Assembly: GCA_036338025.1 (NCBI GenBank) | Contig: JAYZDB010000069.1 | Coordinates: forward strand, 1-12,081 | DNA: 12,081 nt | Reading direction: 5' to 3' | DNA from: JAYZDB01 sp036338025 | GTDB lineage: Bacteria > Planctomycetota > UBA1135 > UBA2386 | Shown here: in pieces, positions 1 to 5,613 of the stretch | Position numbering within the stretch: the first letter of the stretch is position 1 | How the letters are laid out: each line of letters starts with the position of its first letter | Notes under the pieces: generated by a model | The model's database searches: none | What the model saw: only the letters and a program-made list of their open reading frames with translations | What the model was told of the DNA's origin: nothing | Translations under genes and position numbers: made by a program

Positions 1-358
1 GATGTTCCATACCGACGCCAGCGGTGAATACCGCCCCGGCATGGACGCCGGCGGCGGCGCCGGCAACCCTCGGCTGTGGGGGTTCTTGCGCACCAATGCC
101 AAGGGCGGCTTCACGCTCAACACGATCATGCCGGAGCGTTACCCCAATTCTTCAGTACCGCGCCACGTTCACTACAAGGTCTGGGCAGACGGCTATCCGG
201 ACTTGACGAGTGAGTGTTTCTTCGATTCGGATCCGAACCTCAACGACCGAACCCGGAAGTCGGCACCGAGCCGCAACTTCCCGATCGTGAAGCTCAAGCA
301 AACCGATGATCTCCGCTCGGCAGCGGATCTTGTCGTACGGATGCCCAAGAAGCGCTAG
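1..358 (+). CDS. Intradiol ring-cleavage dioxygenase, 3' part (5' end outside window)
   Basis: The gene enters the window already open (codons in phase from base 2) and ends at TAG; 118 residues are visible. They match the C-terminal catalytic barrel of intradiol dioxygenases of the protocatechuate 3,4-dioxygenase/catechol 1,2-dioxygenase family, non-haem Fe(III) enzymes that split an aromatic diol ring between its two hydroxyls. All four expected iron ligands can be placed. The first Tyr is in GEYRPG (residue 10 of the visible part), the second Tyr in PERYP (47), and the two His in RHVHYKV (55, 57), with the conserved Arg just before the first His. The segment GGFTLNTIMPERYP fits the usual 'G-f-T-l-P-x-x-Y-P' strand. 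The substrate cannot be deduced; proteins of this type in planctomycete-like genomes are often exported and uncharacterised. The N-terminal part and any signal peptide lie outside the window. The next gene follows after 64 bases on the same strand. Confidence 0.88.
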   Translation, partial: MFHTDASGEYRPGMDAGGGAGNPRLWGFLRTNAKGGFTLNTIMPERYPNSSVPRHVHYKVWADGYPDLTSECFFDSDPNLNDRTRKSAPSRNFPIVKLKQTDDLRSAADLVVRMPKKR

Positions 359-422
359 GGAAAGTCCCGGACACCCTCACTCCAGGCTTGACCTCAGGGC
401 CCTGGCGTCTTTTCCTGAGGCA

Positions 423-1115
423 ATGGGCTACCGGTGGATCCTCTTTGACGCGGACAACACGCTGTTCGACTTCGACCGCTCCGCTCGCGAGGCGCTGCAG
501 AGCACCATCGAGGCGCACGGTTGCCGGTTCGAACCCAGCCATCTGGAGTTGTACGGGCAGATCAATACGCGCTACTGGCAGGCCTTCGAGAAGGGTGAAG
601 TCGATCAGGCCCGGTTGCGCATCGGTCGCTTCGAGGATCTCCTGAAAGAACTCGGGATGAAGAACTCCGACCCAGGTCAGTTCGCCGAAGACTACGAGCG
701 GAACCTCTCGCGCAATGGCCATCTGCTTGAGGGTTCCGAGGAAATCCTCGAAACCCTGCGGCCCCACGTCCAGATGGCCCTGATCACCAACGGTCTGTTG
801 AACGTGCAACGCCCGCGCTTGGATAGCTCCCCGATCCGACCGTACTTTCGCGAGATCCTGATCTCCGAAGAAGTCGGCGCCGCCAAACCCGACCCGAAGA
901 TCTTCGAGGTCGCCTTTCTTCGCATGGGGTCGCCGGCGCGTTCCGAGGTCCTTATCGTCGGAGACAGCCTGTCCTCCGACATACAGGGTGGCGTAGACTT
1001 CGGAATCGATACCTGCTGGTACAATCCAAATCAGAAATCCCGTGACCACGACGTTGCAGCCACGTTCGAGATCGGAAGTCTCCGAGAACTCGAGGAGATT
1101 TGCGTCCACGCGTAG
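423..1115 (+). CDS. yjjG: YjjG-like HAD-superfamily pyrimidine 5'-nucleotidase
   Basis: This 230-residue protein is a cytosolic HAD phosphatase resembling E. coli YjjG over its full length. YjjG removes the 5' phosphate from dUMP, dTMP and non-canonical pyrimidine nucleotides (house-cleaning). Motif I is FDADNTLF (nucleophile D9, acid/base D11). Motif II is LITNG (T122). Motif III is the Lys of GAAKPDPKIF (K155). Motif IV is GDSLSSD (D181, D186). The family-typical ISEEVG and DTCWYN segments are also present. The frame is open from an earlier ATG at 306, but that lies inside the dioxygenase gene and would add 39 unrelated residues. The ATG at 423 places motif I at the N terminus, as in the family; a short GAGG (417-420) precedes it at unusually close spacing. 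No membrane segment or signal is seen. The 3' end overlaps the putative start of the next gene by 74 bases. Family call is strong; exact substrate is inferred. Confidence 0.9.
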   Translation: MGYRWILFDADNTLFDFDRSAREALQSTIEAHGCRFEPSHLELYGQINTRYWQAFEKGEVDQARLRIGRFEDLLKELGMKNSDPGQFAEDYERNLSRNGHLLEGSEEILETLRPHVQMALITNGLLNVQRPRLDSSPIRPYFREILISEEVGAAKPDPKIFEVAFLRMGSPARSEVLIVGDSLSSDIQGGVDFGIDTCWYNPNQKSRDHDVAATFEIGSLRELEEICVHA

Positions 1116-2580
1116 ACTGGAATGCACATCGTGGGCGAGCCTGGTACCCGTCATCGCATTCCTGCTCGCACCAGCGCTATCCCAGGAGTCTGCCCAAAAA
1201 CCTGCGCCGCGAGACGCACTCCGGACGCTCAACCGTCCAGACGATGGCTATCGAGGAATCTGGTACTACAACCAGAAGTCGGATGACGAGTACGTCTACA
1301 AGTACTCTGGAGGACTCAGTACCTACTGCGCCAAACACCAACCGTTCGCAATCTACTGCAAGGCGGTCGACAAGACGTTCTTCTGCTACGGCGGCACCAC
1401 CAAGGCCAGCTTTCGCAGACTCCACCACATGGTGTCCTACTACGACCACAAGACCGGCCAGGTGCCGCGCCCCACGATCCTGCTCGACAAGGCCACCGCC
1501 GACGCCCACGACAACCCCGTGATCTCGATGGACAGCAGGGGCCACATCTGGATCTTCTCGACCTCGCACGGCCGTTCGCGACCGTCCTACGTCCATCGCA
1601 GCACCAGGCCGTACCACATCGGCACCTTCGAGCGCGTCATGGCGACCTACCGCGATGAGGACGGCGGGTCCAAGCCTCTGACCAACTTCTCGTACATGCA
1701 GGTATGGCAACGACCAGGCGAGGGTTTCGTCGCGTTCTTCACCCACTACAGCAACCCCGCTGACCGGACCAGCATGTTCATGCACAGCGCCGACGGCCTC
1801 ACCTGGTCGAAGTGGCAGCGCCTCGCCGCCATCGAGAAGGGTCACTACCAGATCAGTGCAGCCCGCGATCACAAGGCAGCCTGTGCGTTCAACTACCACC
1901 CGGCGCCCAAGGGCCTGAACTGGCGTACCAACCTCTACTACATGGCGACCACGGACGCCGGCAAGACCTGGCAGACTGCTGGCGGGCAGGGACTCTCGTT
2001 ACCGATCACCAGGCCGCAGTCGTCGGCTCTTGTGCACGACTACGAGGCCGACCAACGCCTCGTCTACCTCAAGGACCTGCGGCTCGATGGGCAGGGCCAC
2101 CCGGTGATCCTGTACATCACCAGCACGGGATTCCAATCCGGACCAGATAACAACCCACGCCGCTGGAAGATCGCGCGGTGGAACGGCGAGCAGTGGATCC
2201 GCCACCGCATCACCACCTCGGACAACAACTACGACATGGGTTCCCTCTACATCGAAGGAGAAGTCTGGCGAGTCGTCGGTCCCACCAAGGCCGGACCACA
2301 AGCGTGGAACCCGGGCGGCGAGATGGTCATGTGGACCAGCCGAAACAGCGGTGAAACCTGGCGACCGGCCAGACAACTCACCTCCAAAAGCCAACGCAAC
2401 CACACCTACGCCCGTCGCCCGGTAAACGCCCACCCCGACTTTTTCGCCTTGTGGGCGGATGGCCACGGCCGCAAGCCCTCCAAGTCGCAACTCTACTTCT
2501 CGAACGAAGCGGGGCAGGTCTTCCTGCTGCCACCGCGGATGACGAAAAAATTCGCCCGCCCCATTTTGGTCGATCGGTAG
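1042..2580 (+). CDS. Exported BNR_4 family beta-propeller protein
   Basis: About 512 residues from a GTG start. A hydrophobic stretch (residues 32-46, ending PALSQES) after an Arg-rich segment looks like a signal peptide, so export is likely. The body carries hallmarks of the BNR_4 family: GYRGIWYYNQ (69-78), KYSGGLSTYC (87-96), DKTFFCYGGT (110-119), VSYYDHKTG, LLDKATADAHDNPVISMD (147-164) and STSHGRSRPSYVHRS. Asp-box-like turns recur at SADGLTW (249-255), TTDAGKTW (303-310) and SRNSGETW (433-440), consistent with a seven-bladed beta-propeller. Ulvan lyases of families PL24/PL25 share this fold, so a role on an acidic polysaccharide is possible but not shown. The start is uncertain. GTG 1042 has no clear Shine-Dalgarno and makes a 74-nt overlap with the nucleotidase gene; in-frame non-ATG options are TTG 1054 and CTG 1117. 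TAG stop at 2580. Confidence 0.85.
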   Translation: MTTTLQPRSRSEVSENSRRFASTRRLECTSWASLVPVIAFLLAPALSQESAQKPAPRDALRTLNRPDDGYRGIWYYNQKSDDEYVYKYSGGLSTYCAKHQPFAIYCKAVDKTFFCYGGTTKASFRRLHHMVSYYDHKTGQVPRPTILLDKATADAHDNPVISMDSRGHIWIFSTSHGRSRPSYVHRSTRPYHIGTFERVMATYRDEDGGSKPLTNFSYMQVWQRPGEGFVAFFTHYSNPADRTSMFMHSADGLTWSKWQRLAAIEKGHYQISAARDHKAACAFNYHPAPKGLNWRTNLYYMATTDAGKTWQTAGGQGLSLPITRPQSSALVHDYEADQRLVYLKDLRLDGQGHPVILYITSTGFQSGPDNNPRRWKIARWNGEQWIRHRITTSDNNYDMGSLYIEGEVWRVVGPTKAGPQAWNPGGEMVMWTSRNSGETWRPARQLTSKSQRNHTYARRPVNAHPDFFALWADGHGRKPSKSQLYFSNEAGQVFLLPPRMTKKFARPILVDR

Positions 2581-2670
2581 CCCTCGACGACCCACGCCGC
2601 CACGTCGGGACCTGACAAATACCATCACCAGGCAGGGGGCTGACCAAGACCTCGCGGCTACACTGTCGTC

Positions 2671-3144
2671 ATGGGCAATCCCGCTGCCTCGCCACCGCGC
2701 ATCCACCTCCTGGTCCTGACCGGACTCGTCATCGGCGGCATCCGATACACTCTCGAGTTCCTGGCTCCGGGCCAGTCGATGTACTTCGGCCTGTACTACG
2801 TGATGCCGGTAGCGCTGCTCGCCATCGGGTTGAGTAACGCCTGGGGATCCGTGCGGTGGCTATCCCTGCTACGGGCCATGGTGCTCACCGCGTTGATTGT
2901 CTGGGGCACCTGGAATTCGATCTCGTACACCACCGCCCAGTTCCTCGAATGGAACCACGGACGCTTCAGTGCACTCGAGGAGGACCAACGGGCCTTGCCC
3001 ATCGCCGCTACGACCGTCGGCAAGATCGGCCTGGGCGTCCTGCAGGGTCTGCTCACCTCGATCGCCGGCGCCATCTGGCTGACGGCAATCGGTACCCTGA
3101 CCATCTGGTTACCGGGCCGGCTGCGAAACCGACACTCCACCTAG
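2671..3144 (+). CDS. Small four-helix membrane protein, unknown function
   Basis: A 157-residue hydrophobic protein that I do not recognise. Likely transmembrane segments are around residues 11-30 (IHLLVLTGLVIGGIRYTLEF), 38-56 (YFGLYYVMPVALLAIGLSN), 66-86 (LLRAMVLTALIVWGTW) and 113-146 (two short or one long helix, GKIGLGVLQGLLTSIAGAIW and on). A polar acidic loop (WNHGRFSALEEDQR) sits between the third and fourth. The C terminus is basic (RLRNRH). No motif tied to a catalytic or transport function is visible. The ATG at 2671 follows 90 bases of intergenic DNA with no clear Shine-Dalgarno. The gene runs into the convergent selenoprotein gene, with a hairpin between them. No functional link to either neighbour is evident. 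Coding status is supported by the coherent hydrophobic pattern and TAG stop. Confidence 0.7.
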   Translation: MGNPAASPPRIHLLVLTGLVIGGIRYTLEFLAPGQSMYFGLYYVMPVALLAIGLSNAWGSVRWLSLLRAMVLTALIVWGTWNSISYTTAQFLEWNHGRFSALEEDQRALPIAATTVGKIGLGVLQGLLTSIAGAIWLTAIGTLTIWLPGRLRNRHST

Positions 3145-3149
3145 CAAAA

Positions 3150-3178
3150 CGCCACGGGTCCCTGGAGACCACGTGGCG
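3150..3178. terminator. Hairpin terminator between convergent genes
   Basis: An inverted repeat of CGCCACG (3150-3156) and CGTGGCG (3172-3178) is extended by an inner GGTC (3157-3160)/GACC (3167-3170). Together they form an 11-bp stem with one bulged A and a 6-nt loop. On the minus strand the stem is followed at once by TTTT (3149-3146), the pattern of an intrinsic terminator for the selenoprotein gene, whose stop lies about 27 bases upstream. On the plus strand it begins six bases after the membrane-protein stop but lacks a T run, so termination in that direction would be weaker. Confidence 0.65.
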
Positions 3179-3205
3179 CTACTAAGGGCAAACGGGACCG
3201 GGTTC

Positions 3206-3838
3206 TTAGCCGTCCTTCCGACGACGCCGCAATTGCCGGGACTTCTTCTTATCGGTCTTGTCTTTGGAGGCCGACTTGGAAGCTTTCTTCGCGAGAAAAG
3301 CCTTCACCGTGAACTTCTTGTTCTTTTCGATGACCTTCCGCGCCAGAGCTTCCGTCAAGACACCTTTCTTGGTCGTCCAGACTTCGACCATGCCGATATC
3401 ACCGAACGGCATCGCGACGCTGACATTCTTCTGCTTCTCAAGCACCCCACGGATGCTCTTGGCAGTGCCTTGTCAACCAAGGCCCTTGACTTCGATCTGG
3501 AAGACTTCGACGGGCTTGCGGGTCTTGGAAGCTGCAAACTTGGCCAGCTTCAGCTTCTTCTTCTTCAACGCTGCAGCGACGTCGACCTTCAAACCCTTGC
3601 CTTTGCGGGCAGACCGCAAGAACGCACGAGCGGTCGTGTCCACGGACACCGTTTCAATCCCTTCGATCTTGGAGATGGCAGCACGTGCCACCTCAGCTTT
3701 CTTAGCAGCGCTTCAAGCGCGGATGCCGCTAATCTGCAGTTCGTAGAGTTGGGCGACTTGCGCGAGCTTCTGTTCGGCCTGCGCGGCGAGGGCCGCGGAC
3801 AGACCAACGGCGACTACGTGGAGGATGGATCTTCGCAT
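3206..3838 (-). CDS. Exported double-HMA-like selenoprotein with two in-frame UGA (Sec42, Sec122)
   Basis: One frame runs from ATG (3838-3836) to TAA (3208-3206), 210 residues, interrupted only by two TGA codons (3715-3713 and 3475-3473). A signal peptide is seen (MRR, hydrophobic SILHVVAVGLSAALA, then AQA before EQ). Two HMA-like beta-alpha-beta-beta-alpha units follow. Unit 1, residues 33-100: strand ELQISG, UGA at 42, helix KKAEVARAAISKIEG, strand IETVSVD. Unit 2, residues 109-182: strand VFQIEVKGLG, UGA at 122, helix TAKSIRGVLEK, strand MVEVWTT. A Lys/Arg-rich tail (183-210) ends the protein. HMA domains bind soft metals through GMxCxxC in the loop after strand 1; here GLG-Sec-QGT puts the second UGA exactly at the first Cys. 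Unit 1 (GIRA-Sec) is one residue longer there. There is no cysteine anywhere. A SECIS-like hairpin follows each UGA, and TGA is an ordinary stop in nearby genes. Metal binding or redox function is inferred. The alternative, a pseudogene with two nonsense mutations, is poorly compatible with the matching positions and hairpins. Confidence 0.85.
3440..3458 (-). promoter_or_regulatory. SECIS-like stem-loop 2
   Basis: In the RNA, GAGCAUCC pairs with GGGUGCUU in an 8-bp stem (two G-U pairs) with apical loop GUG; if the closing C-G pair opens, the loop is CGUGG. The loop starts 22 nt after UGA codon 122, within the bacterial SECIS window. Its apical C-G-U-G repeats that of the first hairpin although the surrounding sequence differs. 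Confidence 0.72.
3473..3475 (-). other. In-frame TGA codon 122, predicted selenocysteine (unit 2)
   Basis: This TGA replaces the first cysteine of the HMA metal-binding motif: G-L-G-Sec-Q-G-T aligns with G-M-x-C-x-x-C, giving a UxxT motif. The frame continues for 88 further codons, in phase, to TAA at 3208-3206 with no frameshift. Confidence 0.82.
3672..3694 (-). promoter_or_regulatory. SECIS-like stem-loop 1
   Basis: In the RNA, GAGGUGGCA pairs with UGCCAUCUC in a 9-bp stem (one G-U) closed by the 5-nt loop CGUGC. The loop begins 27 nt after UGA codon 42. Bacterial SECIS elements lie inside the coding region just downstream of UGA, with a small apical loop having G near its 5' side about 16-37 nt from the UGA; SelB binds this loop. 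The element fits that pattern. Pairing was done by eye. Confidence 0.72.
3713..3715 (-). other. In-frame TGA codon 42, predicted selenocysteine (unit 1)
   Basis: This TGA lies in the loop after the first strand of HMA-like unit 1, in the context GIRA-Sec-SAA. The reading frame on both sides encodes the same protein type. The codon sits at the centre of a short palindrome, GCGCTT-G-AAGCGC, in addition to the SECIS-like hairpin further downstream. Confidence 0.8.
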
Positions 3839-3865
3839 GGGTGTGTTTTACGTAGAAGACGGCCC

Positions 3866-3911
3866 GAATGTCACCCACAGCGTGGACATGATTTGTATTT
3901 GGAATGTCACC
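3866..3911 (-). promoter_or_regulatory. Direct repeat upstream of the selenoprotein gene, possible operator
   Basis: The 10-mer GGTGACATTC occurs twice on the minus strand, at 3875-3866 and 3911-3902, 36 bp apart, about 28 and 64 bases upstream of the ATG at 3838. The distal copy is also inside a small dyad, TTGG-N7-CCAA (3899-3913). The position suits a regulator binding pair for the selenoprotein gene, or for the divergent SGNH gene starting at 3992. No convincing -35/-10 pair could be placed, so the regulatory role is inferred. Confidence 0.35.
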
Positions 3912-3991
3912 AAGGCCCCACAACCGGGAACCCGGCAACATGACGGCCTGCTGCTTTACTTCGTGCGGTACGCGAGGCACGCTAGTACCAG

Positions 3992-5494
3992 ATGACCGCC
4001 GGAACCCTACACCGAGGCGTCCTGAGCCTGACGATGGCAACCACGGTGCTATGGACGGTCTATGCCATCTGGGACGGGCTTCGGCAGACAACCAGGATTG
4101 AACGGGCGCTCGGATTACCCTTCGCCGTGTGGCTGACGGGGATGAGTCTGCTGGCAATCCTCCAATGCTGGTCGGCCGTCGCCACGTGGCGTAGCGAACC
4201 CAGCAGCGGCCGGGCGACCAGTTGGGGGCTGTCCACAGCGGTGGTTTTTTGGCTGGGGTATCTCTGGTTGGGCCAGCCCCTCGATCTATTCCAACTCGAA
4301 ACCGCAGTTTCGGCAGCCGGGGGCGTGTTTGCGCTCTGCCTCCTGCAGTCGAAGCGCCTGGACAAGCTCGCCGACCTGCAATGGGTTCGGCGAATCCACA
4401 TCGTGCTCTTCAACGTCTGCCTCACTGCAGTCTTGCTCGAGATCGCCCTCGGTATCGTCGCCTGGATCTCACCTCGACCAGAATTGATGTGCCGCGATAG
4501 TTACGTACAAAGCCGACTCTCGGGCTACGCATTCCCCAAGGGCTACATCCACCGCGGGTTTGCATGCAACCAACTGGGGCACTACGACCAGGAGTTCCTG
4601 CCAAAGGCCGAACGTAAGAAAACCACCGTGCTGATGATCGGTGACTCGTTCAGCGCCGGTGTAGTCCCCCATCACTACCACTTCACCACCGTCGGTGAAC
4701 GCGTGCTAAGCGACGTCGACATCTACAACATGGGGATCTCCGGGATCGGGCCTGAAGAGTATCTCTACCTGCTCTCTTACGAAGGGCTGCAGCTCAAGCC
4801 AGATGCGGTGGTCGTAAACATCTACCTCGGGAACGACCTGGTGAATACCCGCACCGGAACCGGGATCTCTCATTACCTGAAACTGTGGTTTGACCGCGGC
4901 AACGTTCGTATCTGGTTCCTGCCAGAACGACTTCTCCTGGTTGCAGCCGAACGCAAGCGCGCACGAGCCGACATCTTTGCTTCGGATCCCCAGCGAGTGG
5001 TGAAGGGCGAGGCGGAGATCCTGGCCGCGTTTCCATCGGTCAAGGATCACCGCCGGGAGAAAGCGACGCTGTCCAAAGAGCAGTACCTCAAGATCACCAG
5101 GCATCTCATCGAGAGTTCTTGCCCACCCCATCCCGACCGCTTGAAGCCAATGCTGGAACACCTCGCAACAATGAGGCAGCTGTGTCGTGACATTCCTTTC
5201 GGAGTGATGCTGATCCCAGCGGAGTACCAAGTCGAGGATGCGCTTTGGAAGACAGCCACGTCACAACTCACCGGCGGCCCGTACCAAAAAGACGCTGCCC
5301 AGGCCAAAGTCAGTCAATGGCTCGAGGCCGAGGGCATCCCCTACCTCGATTTGCTACCCATACTGAGGGCCGTCGAACCCTTCCCGGACGGGGATCGTCA
5401 TTGCTACTGCCGACAAGACACGCATTTCAATGTACGCGGCAACCAAGTCGTTGGAGAGAGCCTGGCGCCGTTCCTCCGCAAGCTACTTCGGTGA
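3992..5494 (+). CDS. Membrane-anchored SGNH/GDSL-type hydrolase
   Basis: 500 residues with an N-terminal membrane region and a C-terminal SGNH domain. Likely membrane helices lie near residues 10-28, 43-62, 79-96, 104-119 and 136-158. The catalytic domain starts about residue 210. Block I is MIGDSFSAG (nucleophile S219). Block II glycine is in NMGISGIGPEEYL. Block III is IYLGNDLVN (G280, N281). Block V is DTHFNVRGN (D476, H478). All SGNH catalytic positions are therefore filled. Enzymes of this class cleave or transfer O-acyl esters; an N-terminal membrane part and a periplasm-facing SGNH domain suggest (de)acetylation of envelope glycans, but the substrate is unknown. The ATG at 3992 is used; M15 (4034) is an alternative. 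TGA stop at 5494 shows that TGA terminates normally here. The gene lies upstream of the GT39-like gene on the same strand, 119 bases apart, so a shared role in surface glycan assembly is plausible. Confidence 0.82.
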   Translation: MTAGTLHRGVLSLTMATTVLWTVYAIWDGLRQTTRIERALGLPFAVWLTGMSLLAILQCWSAVATWRSEPSSGRATSWGLSTAVVFWLGYLWLGQPLDLFQLETAVSAAGGVFALCLLQSKRLDKLADLQWVRRIHIVLFNVCLTAVLLEIALGIVAWISPRPELMCRDSYVQSRLSGYAFPKGYIHRGFACNQLGHYDQEFLPKAERKKTTVLMIGDSFSAGVVPHHYHFTTVGERVLSDVDIYNMGISGIGPEEYLYLLSYEGLQLKPDAVVVNIYLGNDLVNTRTGTGISHYLKLWFDRGNVRIWFLPERLLLVAAERKRARADIFASDPQRVVKGEAEILAAFPSVKDHRREKATLSKEQYLKITRHLIESSCPPHPDRLKPMLEHLATMRQLCRDIPFGVMLIPAEYQVEDALWKTATSQLTGGPYQKDAAQAKVSQWLEAEGIPYLDLLPILRAVEPFPDGDRHCYCRQDTHFNVRGNQVVGESLAPFLRKLLR

Positions 5495-5534
5495 TCACCG
5501 CGCCGTACGCCGACGGGGCCGAGAAACACCGGTA

Positions 5535-5580
5535 ACCAACCTCGCCTGCCACGCACATGAATAATGCGAGCTGGTTTGGT
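5535..5580. repeat. Imperfect inverted repeat in the SGNH-GT39 intergenic gap
   Basis: ACC-AACC-TCGC (within 5535-5545) can pair with GCGA-(GCT)-GGTT-(T)-GGT (5566-5580) across a 20-nt loop. This gives about 11 pairs with two bulges. There is no T run after it, so it is not a clear intrinsic terminator. Function unknown; chance is possible. Confidence 0.2.
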
Positions 5581-5613
5581 CTCCGCCGTGCCAGACAATA
5601 AGGTCCGGAGGAG

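Noticed and set aside
294..1232. 312-codon minus-strand ORF
   Set aside because: Shadow of the YjjG-like gene; no recognisable domain and typical of the antisense frame in GC-rich DNA.
1177..1899. 240-codon minus-strand ORF
   Set aside because: Val/Gly-rich antisense shadow of the BNR_4 gene with no family resemblance.
2640..2664. Promoter CTGACC...TACACT before the 157-residue membrane protein
   Set aside because: Spacer is only 13 bases, too short for a sigma-70-type promoter.
1999..2706. 235-codon minus-strand ORF
   Set aside because: Antisense to the BNR_4 C-terminal half; no domain, and it crosses the intergenic gap without any start signal.
3206..3445. Separate small basic protein starting at 3445
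   Set aside because: It is the same frame as the upstream piece after a TGA, and its start would cut the first strand and loop from HMA-like unit 2.
3206..3838. Pseudogene with two nonsense mutations
   Set aside because: No frameshift in 633 nt, both TGA codons fall at the equivalent metal-site loop, each has a SECIS-like hairpin, and the protein has no Cys otherwise.
3206..3838. Genome-wide TGA reassignment (Trp or Gly)
   Set aside because: TGA ends the SGNH, GT39-like, dehydrogenase and UnbV genes at sensible positions, and TGG encodes Trp in the same protein.
3173..3943. 256-codon plus-strand ORF as a protein gene
   Set aside because: It lies antisense to the selenoprotein, shows no domain or signal, and its Leu-rich stretches mirror Lys (AAG) codons on the other strand.
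3729..4157. 142-codon minus-strand ORF over the selenoprotein promoter
   Set aside because: Arg/Pro/Ser-rich translation without a domain; overlaps both divergent gene starts.
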